Positions 1-9,063 of a stretch of 22,178 nucleotides of DNA are shown piece by piece. The notes beneath the pieces are model-generated. The model saw nothing but the letters and a program-made list of their open reading frames with translations. It searched no databases and was not told the origin of the DNA. Position numbers and translations under genes: made by a program. The DNA is from Flavobacteriales bacterium (GTDB lineage: Bacteria > Bacteroidota > Bacteroidia > Flavobacteriales > JADGDT01), in the NCBI GenBank assembly GCA_023145275.1, contig JAGLEB010000062.1, positions 1 to 22,178 on the forward strand. Reading direction: 5' to 3'. Each line of letters starts with the position of its first letter. Positions within the stretch are counted from its first letter, which is position 1.

Positions 1-96
1 GAAGTAAATGAAGGTGATGTTATTAGTACAGAAACTATCGACCTAAGATTAGAGAGCAGAGTGATGAAAATTGATATAAAAGAGAAAGATGACTAA
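1..96 (+). CDS. xseA: Exodeoxyribonuclease VII large subunit, C-terminal end (partial)
   Basis: Only the last 31 codons are in the window, open from base 1 to a TAA at 94-96. The tail reads EVNEGDVISTETIDLR and ends in KEKDD. Its identity rests on context: the next gene is clearly xseB and starts 8 bases before this stop, the usual translationally coupled xseA-xseB arrangement. The end of XseA commonly carries a short beta-rich segment of this sort (a 'G.D.I.T' pattern), which fits. XseA is the catalytic subunit of a single-strand-specific exonuclease that degrades DNA to short oligonucleotides. No catalytic residues can be checked here. Confidence 0.75.
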   Translation, partial: EVNEGDVISTETIDLRLESRVMKIDIKEKDD

Positions 97-289
97 GAAA
101 ATATTAAAATATGAGGATGCTATTTCTGAATTAGAAGAAATAGTCGACAAAATAGAGAATGCTGATATTTCGGTTGATGAATTGTCAGAGAAAGTAAAAA
201 GAGCCTCTGAATTGATAAAAGTATGTAAAGATATTTTGGAGAAAACTGACGAAGAGGTTCAAAAAATTTTAGAAGGAATGGAAAAATAA
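89..289 (+). CDS. xseB: Exodeoxyribonuclease VII small subunit
   Basis: A 66-residue protein, normal length for XseB (about 60-80 aa). It is the small helical subunit of exonuclease VII, several copies of which decorate the XseA subunit. The family signature is present: YEDAISELEEIVDKIE near the N-terminus, then a second helix with SELIKVCKDIL and an acidic tail. The whole chain looks like a two-helix coiled-coil hairpin. The ATG lies inside the end of xseA in another frame (8-base overlap), so translation is probably coupled. The next gene starts 10 bases after the stop, so all three may share a transcript. Confidence 0.93.
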   Translation: MTKKILKYEDAISELEEIVDKIENADISVDELSEKVKRASELIKVCKDILEKTDEEVQKILEGMEK

Positions 290-298
290 TTTATTGTT

Positions 299-748
299 AT
301 GATTTTAGATAATATTGAAAACATTAAACTTTATTCAGGTATTAATGAAAGAATAAATAAGGCTTTTGAATATATTAAAAGTACTGATTTCAGCCTTTTA
401 GATAATGGGACTTATGATGTAGTAGAAGGTGAGATTTTTGCGATAGTGAACCGTTACGAAACTATTCACGAAAGCAAGGAACAATTAGAATGCCATAGAA
501 AATATATAGATGTACAATATATATTTGAAGGAGAGGAATTGTTGGCCTATCTAAATAAGACAGTGCAAATTCCATCTCAAGTATATTCAGACAACGATGA
601 TTTTGAGCTATACAACGAAAATAGAGACTTCTTGAAATTTAAATCGGGAATGTTTTGCGTTCTTTTTCCAGATGATTTACATGCTTTCGGAATTCATGAA
701 AAAACATCGACAAAGGTGTCTAAAGTTGTTGTAAAGGTGCTTGTATAA
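299..748 (+). CDS. YhcH/YjgK/YiaL (TabA) family protein
   Basis: A 149-residue protein of the DUF386 family, whose members include E. coli YhcH and the biofilm protein TabA; family length is about 150 aa. These are small cupin-like beta-barrels with a bound metal, often linked to sialic acid or sugar catabolism. The conserved block with E64, H66 and the following RKYIDVQY is present, as is the later FPDDLHAFGI segment with H128; these supply the expected metal ligands. The gene begins 10 bases after xseB with no promoter between, so it probably belongs to that transcript. Its neighbours do not reveal a substrate, and the exact activity is unknown. Confidence 0.85.
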   Translation: MILDNIENIKLYSGINERINKAFEYIKSTDFSLLDNGTYDVVEGEIFAIVNRYETIHESKEQLECHRKYIDVQYIFEGEELLAYLNKTVQIPSQVYSDNDDFELYNENRDFLKFKSGMFCVLFPDDLHAFGIHEKTSTKVSKVVVKVLV

Positions 749-786
749 AAGTGCCGCTTAATTGAGAATGATAGTATGTATATGAG

Positions 787-819
787 CTTATGAGATTGGG
801 ATATTGCCAATCTCATAAG
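787..819. terminator. Perfect 13-bp stem-loop between convergent genes
   Basis: Arms 787-799 (CTTATGAGATTGG) and 807-819 are exact reverse complements, with a 7-base loop. The hairpin sits between the YhcH-type gene (+) and the acyl-CoA ligase gene (-), where a shared bidirectional terminator is expected. Neither side has a clear U tract, so intrinsic termination is not certain; it may instead be a 3'-end stabilising or processing structure. Confidence 0.6.
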
Positions 820-836
820 TTCAAAATTCCAAAATA

Positions 837-2486
837 TTATAAGTACAGATATCTCTTGATGCTCTGCTTAGGTGTTTTAACAAATTCTTTATCACGAATA
901 ATATATTTCGTAACCTTCATGTAATTAGGTAGATTTTCATTTAACCTAGCCCTGTAACGTTCAAATTTTTCCTCGAGTTCTTCAGATGTTACACCGCTTT
1001 CTTTTACTCTGTCAGGGTCTGGATATACCAAAGCAACAATTTTATTATTTTCAAGCTTTATAAGTGACCCACTAATAAAAGATCTGTTGTTTATCATTGA
1101 TTCTATTTCTTCGGGATATATATTCTGACCTGAAGGACCTAGAATCATACTTTTACTTCTTCCTTTAATAAATATATAGCCTTCATTGTCTATAAGACCT
1201 AAATCTCCGGTGTGCAGCCATCCATCCTCATCTATAGCCTTTTTTGTCTCTTCTTCATTTTTGTAGTAGCCAACCATCACATTTTCGCCCTTTATTAGAA
1301 TCTCTCCAACTTCGGTTTGAGGGTTGTTAGAATCTATTTTTACTTCTAGTGTATCTACAGGTTTACCGCACGACAATTTTTTTGTTTTGTCCCAACTAGC
1401 ATAAGTAACTAGAGGGCCACATTCTGTCATTCCATATCCTATAGTAAATGGTAGCTTTATTGATCTAAAGAATGATTCAATTTCATCACTCAAAGCAGCT
1501 CCTCCTATAACAACCTCGTGAAAATTGCCTCCAAATCCATCTTTAACACCGGCTAAAACTTTCTTCTTTACAAATTTGTTTATTCCTGGTATTTTTAATA
1601 ATGTTTTTATTGGCTGAACTTGCACTTGCGGCATAATTCGTTTTTTGTAAATTTTTTCTATAACTAATGGAACAGAAAGAATTAGCCTTGGTTTGATTTT
1701 TTGAAATGCTGCAGTAATAATTGCTGGAGTAGGAGTCTTTGTTAAAAAGGTAACGTGACACCCTATCGAAAACGGGAACAAGAATTCGAAAGCTAATCCA
1801 TAGGCATGTGCTAGTGGAAGGAAAGATACAATTGAGTCTCCTGATTTTAATGGCATATTGTTTCTAGCAAAACGAATGTTTGCAGCCAAACTATTGTGCA
1901 ATAGCATCACCCCTTTTGAGTTTCCCGTAGTTCCGGATGTATAGTTTATTTCAGCTAATTCCTTATTCGGTATTTTAGGAAGACTAAACGAATTACTGTT
2001 GAAGTTTCCTTTGTATTTCTTCTCGCAATATCTTTCAATCGCAGAATCTACATCTTCTATAATTTGGTTTCTCGATAAAATAAGTTTAAAGTCTTTTAGA
2101 GAAAATACTCCCTTAAGAACTTTCATCTCTTCTAAATCTAGAGACTTTAATATTGCTTCTGATGAAAAAAGAAATATTGAATCGGAATGATTTACAATTT
2201 TGTGAACATCTTTTGGTAGAAAATCAGGTAAGATTGGTACAGCAACAGCACCGTAACTTACTGTAGCAACAAATGCCATACTCCATCGAGCAGAATTCTT
2301 CCCGATTAAAGCAACCTTATCCCCTTTTTTAATCCCAACTTCGTCAAACAATATATGTATTCTAGCTATTTGTTTAGCTACATCACCATATTTGTAATCA
2401 CTTCCATCATAGTCTGATACAGCTAGTTTATCCCAGTTGCTCTTGATGCTATTTTCTAAGTATTCAACAAAATTTTCTTTTATCAT
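837..2486 (-). CDS. AMP-forming acyl-CoA synthetase (long-chain fatty acid-CoA ligase type)
   Basis: A 549-residue member of the ANL adenylate-forming superfamily, expected to activate a carboxylic acid, probably a fatty acid, to acyl-AMP and then acyl-CoA. The P-loop-like motif YTSGTTGNSKG is at residues 182-192, YGMTE at 351-355, the TGD motif at 426-428 followed by KGRSK near 441-445, and NIYPEEIE at 455-462 in the mobile C-terminal domain. The C-terminus reads KTPKQSIKRYLYL, close to the A10 region of fatty acyl-CoA ligases. No signal peptide or membrane segment is obvious. It is the last gene of a - strand set, 22 bases after riboflavin synthase. Chain-length preference cannot be read from sequence. 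Confidence 0.88.
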   Translation of the reverse strand: MIKENFVEYLENSIKSNWDKLAVSDYDGSDYKYGDVAKQIARIHILFDEVGIKKGDKVALIGKNSARWSMAFVATVSYGAVAVPILPDFLPKDVHKIVNHSDSIFLFSSEAILKSLDLEEMKVLKGVFSLKDFKLILSRNQIIEDVDSAIERYCEKKYKGNFNSNSFSLPKIPNKELAEINYTSGTTGNSKGVMLLHNSLAANIRFARNNMPLKSGDSIVSFLPLAHAYGLAFEFLFPFSIGCHVTFLTKTPTPAIITAAFQKIKPRLILSVPLVIEKIYKKRIMPQVQVQPIKTLLKIPGINKFVKKKVLAGVKDGFGGNFHEVVIGGAALSDEIESFFRSIKLPFTIGYGMTECGPLVTYASWDKTKKLSCGKPVDTLEVKIDSNNPQTEVGEILIKGENVMVGYYKNEEETKKAIDEDGWLHTGDLGLIDNEGYIFIKGRSKSMILGPSGQNIYPEEIESMINNRSFISGSLIKLENNKIVALVYPDPDRVKESGVTSEELEEKFERYRARLNENLPNYMKVTKYIIRDKEFVKTPKQSIKRYLYL

Positions 2487-2508
2487 AACAATATTTTATA
2501 ACTTATTC

Positions 2509-3099
2509 TTAAGACCTCATTTCCATTAATCTAGCAACATATTTCCCTATAACATCAAACTCTAAATTTACTGTGTCACCAATTTTCATCGTTCCAAAAT
2601 TTGTATGGTCCATAGTAAAAGGAATTATGGCAACATCAAAAGTATTACGTGCAGAATTTACAACAGTAAGACTCGTGCCATTTATTGTTACAGATCCCTT
2701 TTCTATAGTAGGATTACCTTGTTTATCACTGTACTCAAATGAGAAGTAAAAAGATCCGTCAGCCTCTCTTACATCAGTACATATTGCTGTTTGGTCTACA
2801 TGCCCTTGAACAATATGTCCATCGAGACGTTCGCCCAATCTCATACCTCTTTCTAAGTTTACCTCTGATCCAACTTTTAACTCTCTCAGACTTGATTTTT
2901 CAAGAGTTTCTAGGATTGCAGTAACAGTGTATTCGTCGTCCTTAATGTCGACAACAGTAAGACAAACACCATTATGTGCTAAACTTTGATCTACTTTTAG
3001 TTCATTGGTGAATCCACATTTCACTGAGATATGTAGATTCTCTTGATCTTTCTCTAATTTAGTAACTTTTGCTACTTCTTCAATTATACCTGTAAACAT
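2509..3099 (-). CDS. ribE: Riboflavin synthase, alpha subunit
   Basis: A 196-residue protein that catalyses the last step of riboflavin synthesis: dismutation of two 6,7-dimethyl-8-ribityllumazine molecules to riboflavin and the pyrimidine precursor. It begins with the diagnostic MFTGIIEE and contains two lumazine-binding barrels in tandem. The first has LAHNGVCLTV and GHIVQGHVDQ; the second has KGSVTINGTSLTV, TNFG and a terminal EFDVIGKYVAR. Length is typical (about 195-220 aa). The gene is 10 bases behind the T9SS protein and 22 ahead of the acyl-CoA ligase, so the three are probably co-transcribed, although no functional link is apparent. No FMN riboswitch was recognised. Confidence 0.95.
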   Translation of the reverse strand: MFTGIIEEVAKVTKLEKDQENLHISVKCGFTNELKVDQSLAHNGVCLTVVDIKDDEYTVTAILETLEKSSLRELKVGSEVNLERGMRLGERLDGHIVQGHVDQTAICTDVREADGSFYFSFEYSDKQGNPTIEKGSVTINGTSLTVVNSARNTFDVAIIPFTMDHTNFGTMKIGDTVNLEFDVIGKYVARLMEMRS

Positions 3100-3109
3100 A
3101 ATTATATTT

Positions 3110-5818
3110 TTACCTCATTAAGTGTATGTATCCCGTTAGGCTAAAGGTTGATGACTCGTCGTTATTCTCCTTTTTAGCTATAGTACAAACATAGTAATAA
3201 ACTCCCGTAGAGCAAACCTTACCCGTCGATTGATTTTTTCCATCCCAATTAATATTAATATCATCGGTTTTGTAGACTAAATTCCCCCATCTATTGAAAA
3301 TTTCTATATCAAAAGAAATTACATCAAAATTGTAATCATGATCCCCCGAGTCTTCCCAATGCGGGTGATATAAATCGTTTATACCATCACCGTTAGGAGA
3401 GAAAACATTTGGAAGGATAAACTCGACACAGGGTTCATAGCAAACAACATTACTTGGCGGAGTTTCATTACCTAATGCATCTATCCCAGTAACCCTAAAG
3501 CAGCCTATAGCTATATCTTCAGCAATAACATCGTACTCTCTGTTGTTTTCTCCTTCAATTTCGGCTAAAAGCTCAAATCCTGCATCATCAACGAGAGAAT
3601 AGTATAGTCTATATCCCACAATGTTTTCTCCACATGTTGCATTTGGGTTAGTCCAAAATAGAGTGTAAATATCTAGATCGCAATCTTTAATTTCGTTAAG
3701 TGTTGGAGGGCACTGTAATGGATTTACATTTGGAGTGCCACATCCTATCTGTGATCTGTTAAACAGTGGTTTCACATAGCCATCAACGCTGTACGATCCG
3801 TAAATGTCGGCTCTAAAACAATACTCTTTACCATTTTCAAGACCTTCAACTACAAAGTAACTTCCATCGGTGCTACCTAATAATTTCTCATCGTTGATTT
3901 TTCCAATTCTTTTAAAATTAAGAGATTCATCTATTTCTTGAAAATACACTATAGAGTCTATTCTCCAAGGTACATTCTGGTCGACAATTAATTGTAGTTT
4001 TTCATCTCCTGATATTACTTTTAGATAAGGAGAAGTTGCAGGGTAACCTTTCCCCATTAAGTTAGTGTTTCCACCTGTGTTGTTGTAGATGTCAACCCTG
4101 TATTGATATCCATATTGGTCTTCGTCTTGGTAAGTATCTAATTCAGTATCAAGATAGACTGTATCGTTGATTGTCCCAAAGCTCTGTACCTCAATAAAGT
4201 TGTTAGAATTAAGACCTGTTGAACGCAATAGCTTGTATGAATATGGCCCCGGATAAATATTAGCATCAATCTCGGTTGGTTTAGACCAAATAACATTTAT
4301 TTCGCCCACTGAATATGAAGTTTTTTCGATATCGACGTTAGTCATCACTGGCAGTCGTTTTTTAAGAGTGACGCACGAAGGTTCCGATGGTAAGCTTTCG
4401 GACTCATCGTATAATATAGTCGTGATTACATAACAGTAAATAACGCCTGTTTTAAATGCATTATCGTTATTTGTATCATTGAAATTATCGGTTTCTATAT
4501 TATCTATTGTAGCAACTAGCTCGTAGCCTGAGTCATCTGGTACTCCACCCTCACATCCCGGAAGGTCAATATCTCCTGAGTGTTCTTTTCTAAATATTTT
4601 ATAACCTATAGCATTTTCGCAATCGGTTTTATCCCATTTAAGATCAAAAGTAGCAGTACTTATATCTTCTTCTGTTTCTACATTTTTCACTCCTGCCGCC
4701 AGAACTCTAATTTCAACTACTTTTTGTTTCGAAAGCCCTGGTATAGGGTTTCCGTGCTGATCGTGAGGAAAGTCGTTTGCTTTGAAAGTTACGTAATACG
4801 GTTCTCTACGTGCTAGGCTACAGTCAGTGTCCCAAACGAAATCTCCTGAAACAGGAGTAGCCTGTTTTATTAGTTCGGGAAATGTAGCTGATGGTTTTGT
4901 GATAAATGGACCACCAACAGCCGTCAAAGTTATTTTATCGCCATCCTCATCTGTTGAAGTAACAGTGAAACTTAGTTCTTCGCCACCGATAACACAGAAA
5001 TTTTCTGGAGATTCAATCTCAGGAGGATTATTTGTACATGCTGTAACATCAACCTGTATATCTCTGAGTATTCTTCCAATTGTTATCCAGCTTCCTGAAA
5101 TAGGGTCTTTTCTATGTTCCGAAATCTCTACAGCAACATTGTATATTCCTGCAAATATTGGAGATTCCCAATATATAGTGCCTTTGTTATCTACTAAAAT
5201 AATATCTAAATTAAACTCTGGATCGTAGGTAGTCTCCAATTCACGGCCATCAGCACCACGACAATTTACCATTTTGTAAGAAAGGCTGTCGCCATCTTCA
5301 TCGTAAGCGGCAACATTGTGTATATATGGAGTGTTAACACATCCAAAATCGGTTGGAGGGTTAAGTAACACCGGAGAACTATTGTTTCCGAGTCCTGTTC
5401 CTATTTTTATTATTGATTGTATGTAAAAAGGTTCATTCACCGAATTTATTATATTCAACACTCCTTCATTTCTGTTAGGGTCGTGCATAAATAAGGTGTA
5501 GGTCCCATTTGCGGGATAAGTATGAGTGCCTACATACACATTTCTTTTAATGTTGTTGTCTACATTAACGCCATTGTGTGGGCAGCTTCCATTAGGGTAC
5601 CCGTTAATACGTGGCAATATCGACGTAGTATTATCACCCCAATTTATGGTTAGTTCGCATCTATCAGCGGGTGCATCTGCCTTGGTGTAAGTGGTAATAG
5701 TAACCTCAAAAGTACGTGGACCTATTTGCTTATAGGTAATTTCGCCAGCTCTGTTGTGAGTGGCAAATGTGCTAATTGAAATAAAAATAAATAGTAAAAA
5801 GAGTAATATTTGCTTCAT
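3110..5818 (-). CDS. Secreted multidomain protein with T9SS type B (gliding-associated) C-terminal domain
   Basis: A 902-residue protein with a Sec signal peptide at about 1-19 (KQILLFLLFIFISISTFA). The N-terminal third is beta-rich with PKD/cadherin-like phrases such as YDEDGDSLSYK and TDEDGDKITL. From about 375 to 790 come fibronectin type III-like repeats with paired cysteines (for example DCENAIGYKIFRKE and YRLYYSLVDD). The last hundred residues are the CHU_C/gliding-motility C-terminal domain: FILPNVFSPNGDGIND (S807-G812 within it), then IFNRWGNLVYKT, NWDGKNQSTG and GVYYYVC. That domain directs export by the type IX secretion system. The protein is probably a cell-surface or secreted adhesin-like protein; ligand unknown. 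It heads the set with riboflavin synthase and acyl-CoA ligase. Confidence 0.9.
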   Translation of the reverse strand: MKQILLFLLFIFISISTFATHNRAGEITYKQIGPRTFEVTITTYTKADAPADRCELTINWGDNTTSILPRINGYPNGSCPHNGVNVDNNIKRNVYVGTHTYPANGTYTLFMHDPNRNEGVLNIINSVNEPFYIQSIIKIGTGLGNNSSPVLLNPPTDFGCVNTPYIHNVAAYDEDGDSLSYKMVNCRGADGRELETTYDPEFNLDIILVDNKGTIYWESPIFAGIYNVAVEISEHRKDPISGSWITIGRILRDIQVDVTACTNNPPEIESPENFCVIGGEELSFTVTSTDEDGDKITLTAVGGPFITKPSATFPELIKQATPVSGDFVWDTDCSLARREPYYVTFKANDFPHDQHGNPIPGLSKQKVVEIRVLAAGVKNVETEEDISTATFDLKWDKTDCENAIGYKIFRKEHSGDIDLPGCEGGVPDDSGYELVATIDNIETDNFNDTNNDNAFKTGVIYCYVITTILYDESESLPSEPSCVTLKKRLPVMTNVDIEKTSYSVGEINVIWSKPTEIDANIYPGPYSYKLLRSTGLNSNNFIEVQSFGTINDTVYLDTELDTYQDEDQYGYQYRVDIYNNTGGNTNLMGKGYPATSPYLKVISGDEKLQLIVDQNVPWRIDSIVYFQEIDESLNFKRIGKINDEKLLGSTDGSYFVVEGLENGKEYCFRADIYGSYSVDGYVKPLFNRSQIGCGTPNVNPLQCPPTLNEIKDCDLDIYTLFWTNPNATCGENIVGYRLYYSLVDDAGFELLAEIEGENNREYDVIAEDIAIGCFRVTGIDALGNETPPSNVVCYEPCVEFILPNVFSPNGDGINDLYHPHWEDSGDHDYNFDVISFDIEIFNRWGNLVYKTDDININWDGKNQSTGKVCSTGVYYYVCTIAKKENNDESSTFSLTGYIHLMR

Positions 5819-5887
5819 ATAAAATAGTAAGTTACTAACTCATTCAATTAATTGTTTCGGTTTAAAACAAATCAAAGTGTTTTTTAA

Positions 5888-5915
5888 TACCTTTGTTCTC
5901 AAAAGTACAAAATTA
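5888..5915. promoter_or_regulatory. Divergent promoter region of pepA and the T9SS protein gene
   Basis: The 148-bp gap between the divergent genes holds two matches to the Bacteroidota -7 element TAnnTTTG: TACCTTTG at 5888-5895 on + strand toward pepA, and TAATTTTG on - strand at 5915-5908 toward the T9SS gene. Convincing -33 elements are not visible. Just before the pepA ATG is an imperfect dyad TTACAAA/TTTGTAA (5938-5944 and 5950-5956, 5-base spacer), possibly an operator but short enough to be chance. Confidence 0.45.
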
Positions 5916-5966
5916 TATCACTTGTGAGCATTTTGTATTACAAACTAAATTTGTAAAATATAAGTA

Positions 5967-7400
5967 ATGAATTTAATAGAAAATAATAAGCCTATAAAAC
6001 AATCAAATACGATTGTACTGGCAGAATCTTTCAAAGAAGTTAATAAGTGTGAATTCCTTTCTGTTGAAGAAAAAAACTATATAAAAGGTAAGTTAGATGA
6101 CAAGGAGGAAATTGTGCAATTAAGTACTTTTGAGCAAGTTAAGATAATCTGTGTCCCGAAAATAAAGGACGAGGAATACAAAACTCTTGAAGGAATTAGA
6201 GGCCTTGCAAATAAAGCTACGGAGTGTCTTAATAAGAAGAAGCAAAGTAGTGTACAGCTTATTAATTTAAGTTTCAATAAGGAGTTTGCAAAAGTTGCTT
6301 CAGAGTCAATATTATTAAGTAATTACCAATTCTTGAAATATTTTAAGGACAAGGATAAAAAGAAAAACTCATTAGAAACAGTTGAGGTTGTTGGTTTATC
6401 GCAATCAGAACTAGATGAAATAAAGAATGTCGCTGATGCTACAAACATTGCTCGTACATTAGTAAATGAGCCAGTTTCTTTCTTGGATGCCGAAGAAATT
6501 GCAAATCAGATAAAGATATTAAGTCAATGTGCAGATTTTAAAGTTGATGTTTTGAATAAAAACAAAATAGAATCTTTGAAAATGGGTGGTTTGCTAGCTG
6601 TTAATAAAGGAAGTTTTACACCTCCTACTTTCAGCATTATGGAATATAAACCTGAGAATGCAGTTAACTCTAAGCCAATAGTTCTTGTTGGAAAAGGTAT
6701 AGTATATGATACAGGTGGCTTGAGTCTGAAGCCTACGGCTGGATCAATGGATTCGATGAAGTCTGATATGGGTGGTGCTGCTGCTGTAATTGGTGCGTTT
6801 TATGCTATTGCAAAAAATAAGCTAGCAGTACATGTTGTTGGTTTAATTCCTGCAACAGATAATCGTCCTGGAAATCACGCTTACACTCCTGGAGATGTTG
6901 TAGAAATGTATGATGGTACAACTGTTGAGGTATTAAATACCGATGCTGAAGGTAGAATGATTTTGGCAGATGCACTTTCTTATGCTAAAAAATATGACCC
7001 AGAATTAGTTATAGATTTAGCTACGCTTACTGGAGCTGCTTTAGTAGCTGTTGGTCCTTTAGCAATTGCATCAATGGGAACTGCTAAGGCTGGAAAATAC
7101 AAAAAATTGATAGAGTCGGGTAATAATGTTTATGAGCGTTTAGCAAGTCTGCCTTTCTGGGAAGAGTATGGAGAGTTGATTAAGTCTGATATTGCAGATT
7201 TGAAAAATATTGGGGGTAGAGATGCTGGGTCAATTACCGCAGGTAAATTCTTAGAGCATTTCACAGACTATCCTTGGTTACACTTAGATATTGCTGGGCC
7301 AGCTTTTCTGTCTTCTAAAAGTTCATATAGACCAAAAGGAGGAACAGGAGTTGGAGTTCGTTTATTGTACAACTATATGAAGAATCTTTCTAATGATTAA
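5967..7400 (+). CDS. pepA: Leucyl aminopeptidase (M17 family)
   Basis: A 477-residue cytosolic M17 metallo-aminopeptidase that removes N-terminal residues from peptides and is normally a hexamer with two metal ions per active site. The metal ligands expected from the family are all visible: K243 and D248 in GKGIVYDTGG, D267 in MKSDMGGAAAV, and D326 and E328 in NTDAEGRM. The catalytic pair is K255 and R330. The first ~160 residues form the variable N-terminal domain. Length is slightly under the usual 480-500. The next gene, pdxA, starts 8 bases before this stop, implying coupled translation. A promoter-like TACCTTTG lies about 70 bases upstream. Confidence 0.95.
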   Translation: MNLIENNKPIKQSNTIVLAESFKEVNKCEFLSVEEKNYIKGKLDDKEEIVQLSTFEQVKIICVPKIKDEEYKTLEGIRGLANKATECLNKKKQSSVQLINLSFNKEFAKVASESILLSNYQFLKYFKDKDKKKNSLETVEVVGLSQSELDEIKNVADATNIARTLVNEPVSFLDAEEIANQIKILSQCADFKVDVLNKNKIESLKMGGLLAVNKGSFTPPTFSIMEYKPENAVNSKPIVLVGKGIVYDTGGLSLKPTAGSMDSMKSDMGGAAAVIGAFYAIAKNKLAVHVVGLIPATDNRPGNHAYTPGDVVEMYDGTTVEVLNTDAEGRMILADALSYAKKYDPELVIDLATLTGAALVAVGPLAIASMGTAKAGKYKKLIESGNNVYERLASLPFWEEYGELIKSDIADLKNIGGRDAGSITAGKFLEHFTDYPWLHLDIAGPAFLSSKSSYRPKGGTGVGVRLLYNYMKNLSND

Positions 7401-8448
7401 TCAAGATAAAAAAATAAAAGTAGGAATCTCCGTTGGCGATTTAAATGGAGTAGGTGTAGAAGTTATTCTAAGAACTTTCGAAAGATCTGAAATGTTAGAC
7501 TTTTGTACTCCTGTATTATTTGCATCTACAAAGGTGATTTCTTTTCAGAAGAAAATACTTAATATTAATACTCCAATAAATGGGATAGAACATGCTTCTG
7601 AAGTTGTAGATGGCAAGTTTAATCTTGTTAATATATGGAAAGAGGGTGTTAATATAGAATTTGGAAAATCTACCGAAACTGCTGGTAAATATGCATTACT
7701 ATCTTTAAATGCAGCTACTGAAGCTTTGAAGAATGAAGAAGTAGATGTTTTAGTTACTGCCCCAATCAATAAGAATAACATACAATCTGACGAGTTCAAA
7801 TTTCCAGGACATACAGAGTATTTATCAAATGCATTGAATGGAGAAAGCTTGATGTTGATGGTTTCTGACGATTTGAGGGTAGGGGTGTTTACTGGACATA
7901 TTCCTGTATCAAAGATCTCGGATGCTATTTCGAAGGAGTTAATCTTTTCTAAAGTGGAACTGATAAATCAAACATTAATTCAAGACTTTGGTATCCAAAA
8001 ACCTAAAGTTGCTGTTTTAGGGTTGAATCCTCATAACGGAGACATGGGTGTAATAGGTATGGAAGAAGAAGAAATTATTAAACCCGCAGTGAGAGAGTTG
8101 TTTGATAAGGGTATTATGGTTTTTGGACCTTATGCTGCCGATGGATTTTTTGGAACAGATAACTATAAGAATTTTGATGCTATTATTGGGATGTATCACG
8201 ATCAGGCCTTAATTCCTTTCAAAAGCTTGTCTTTTAATCATGGAGTTAATTACACTGCTGGTTTAAGTAAGATAAGAACATCGCCCGATCATGGAACAGC
8301 TTACGAAATTGCAGGAAAGGGAATTGCCGATGCAACATCATTCGAAGAGGCTGTATTTAAAGCAATTCAGATATTCAAAACACGTCGAGAGTACGAGAAA
8401 TTGACAGCAAATGTGTTGAGAAAACAAGCATTTGAAAAAGATAGATAA
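7393..8448 (+). CDS. pdxA: 4-hydroxythreonine-4-phosphate dehydrogenase
   Basis: A 351-residue enzyme of the DXP-dependent vitamin B6 pathway. It oxidises 4-phosphohydroxy-L-threonine with NAD(P)+; the product decarboxylates and is used by PdxJ to make pyridoxine phosphate. Family motifs are all present: VGDLNGVG near the N-terminus, TAPINK at 122-127, GHTEYL at 139-144, and the three metal-binding histidines H169 (TGHIP), H214 (LNPHNGD) and H269 (MYHDQ). RTSPDHGTAYEIAGKG lies near the C-terminus. It overlaps the end of pepA by 8 bases. A PLP-homeostasis gene of the YggS type is also in this window, but in a separate operon. Confidence 0.96.
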   Translation: MINQDKKIKVGISVGDLNGVGVEVILRTFERSEMLDFCTPVLFASTKVISFQKKILNINTPINGIEHASEVVDGKFNLVNIWKEGVNIEFGKSTETAGKYALLSLNAATEALKNEEVDVLVTAPINKNNIQSDEFKFPGHTEYLSNALNGESLMLMVSDDLRVGVFTGHIPVSKISDAISKELIFSKVELINQTLIQDFGIQKPKVAVLGLNPHNGDMGVIGMEEEEIIKPAVRELFDKGIMVFGPYAADGFFGTDNYKNFDAIIGMYHDQALIPFKSLSFNHGVNYTAGLSKIRTSPDHGTAYEIAGKGIADATSFEEAVFKAIQIFKTRREYEKLTANVLRKQAFEKDR

Positions 8449-8462
8449 AAAAAGTGGTAAAA

Positions 8463-8496
8463 TTGCTGTGTGTTAATGAAATTATTTTTATTTTTG
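8463..8496 (+). promoter_or_regulatory. Promoter of DUF177-rpmF
   Basis: The 68-bp gap after pdxA contains TATTTTTG at 8489-8496, a full match to the TAnnTTTG -7 element, with a TTG at 8463-8465 in roughly the -33 position (spacer slightly long). The predicted start of transcription, about 8502, leaves a short leader before the ATG at 8517. This suggests that the ribosomal protein unit is transcribed on its own as well as by readthrough from pdxA. Confidence 0.55.
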
Positions 8497-8516
8497 CACG
8501 CTCAAACAGATGACCG

Positions 8517-9050
8517 ATGATGAAGGAGTTGAAAGATTACAACATACCTTTTGTAGGGTTGAAGACTGGTTTAAACAGGTTTGATTACGTAATTAAAGAA
8601 GAGTTATTTGATTTTTTTGGATATGAAGAGTTTAACGAAACTGCGCTAAATGTAGTATTAGACTTCGATAAGGGACCAAGTATGTTCGTGCTAAATTTTA
8701 AATTTAGTGGGAGTGTGAATATCAATTGTGATGTTTCGAATGAAAAATTCGATTTGGACACTGAAGGAGAACTAAAACTTATAGTAAAGTTTGGAGAAGA
8801 GTTTAACGATGAGAATCCAGAGATTCTTGTTCTTCCTCATGGCGAGTATGAAATTAACGTAGCACAGTATATCTATGAAATGATTGTATTGGCGCAACCG
8901 TCTAAGAGAATACACCCCGGAATTGAGGATGGGACTCTAAATTCTGATGTAACTAAAAAACTAGAAGAACTTCAGCCGAAAGGTAACTTTGAAGAAGAAG
9001 AAACGGTTGACCCGAGATGGGATCAATTGAAAAAGTTTATTAACAAATAA
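8517..9050 (+). CDS. DUF177 (YceD-family) protein
   Basis: A 177-residue acidic protein placed directly before rpmF, 13 bases away, which is the characteristic yceD-rpmF pairing found in most bacteria. The middle section with FSGSVNINCDVSNEKFDL and the later ANVxxY-like ALxPSKRIHPG region fit the Bacteroidota version of DUF177. YceD-like proteins have been linked to 23S rRNA accumulation and large-subunit assembly, so a ribosome-associated role is likely but not shown here. The bacterial family often carries four cysteines; this one has just one obvious cysteine (in INCDVS), so it lacks a zinc cluster. Start chosen at the first of two adjacent methionines. Confidence 0.8.
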   Translation: MMKELKDYNIPFVGLKTGLNRFDYVIKEELFDFFGYEEFNETALNVVLDFDKGPSMFVLNFKFSGSVNINCDVSNEKFDLDTEGELKLIVKFGEEFNDENPEILVLPHGEYEINVAQYIYEMIVLAQPSKRIHPGIEDGTLNSDVTKKLEELQPKGNFEEEETVDPRWDQLKKFINK

Positions 9051-9063
9051 ATAGAATAGGGCG

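Noticed and set aside
3100..3109. FMN riboswitch ahead of riboflavin synthase.
   Set aside because: Only 10 bases separate it from the preceding gene, and no conserved riboswitch core was seen upstream of the operon.
4580..5228. Two open + strand frames of 78 and 133 codons.
   Set aside because: They are antisense to the T9SS protein, whose frame has clear domain signatures; the antisense products show no recognisable motif.
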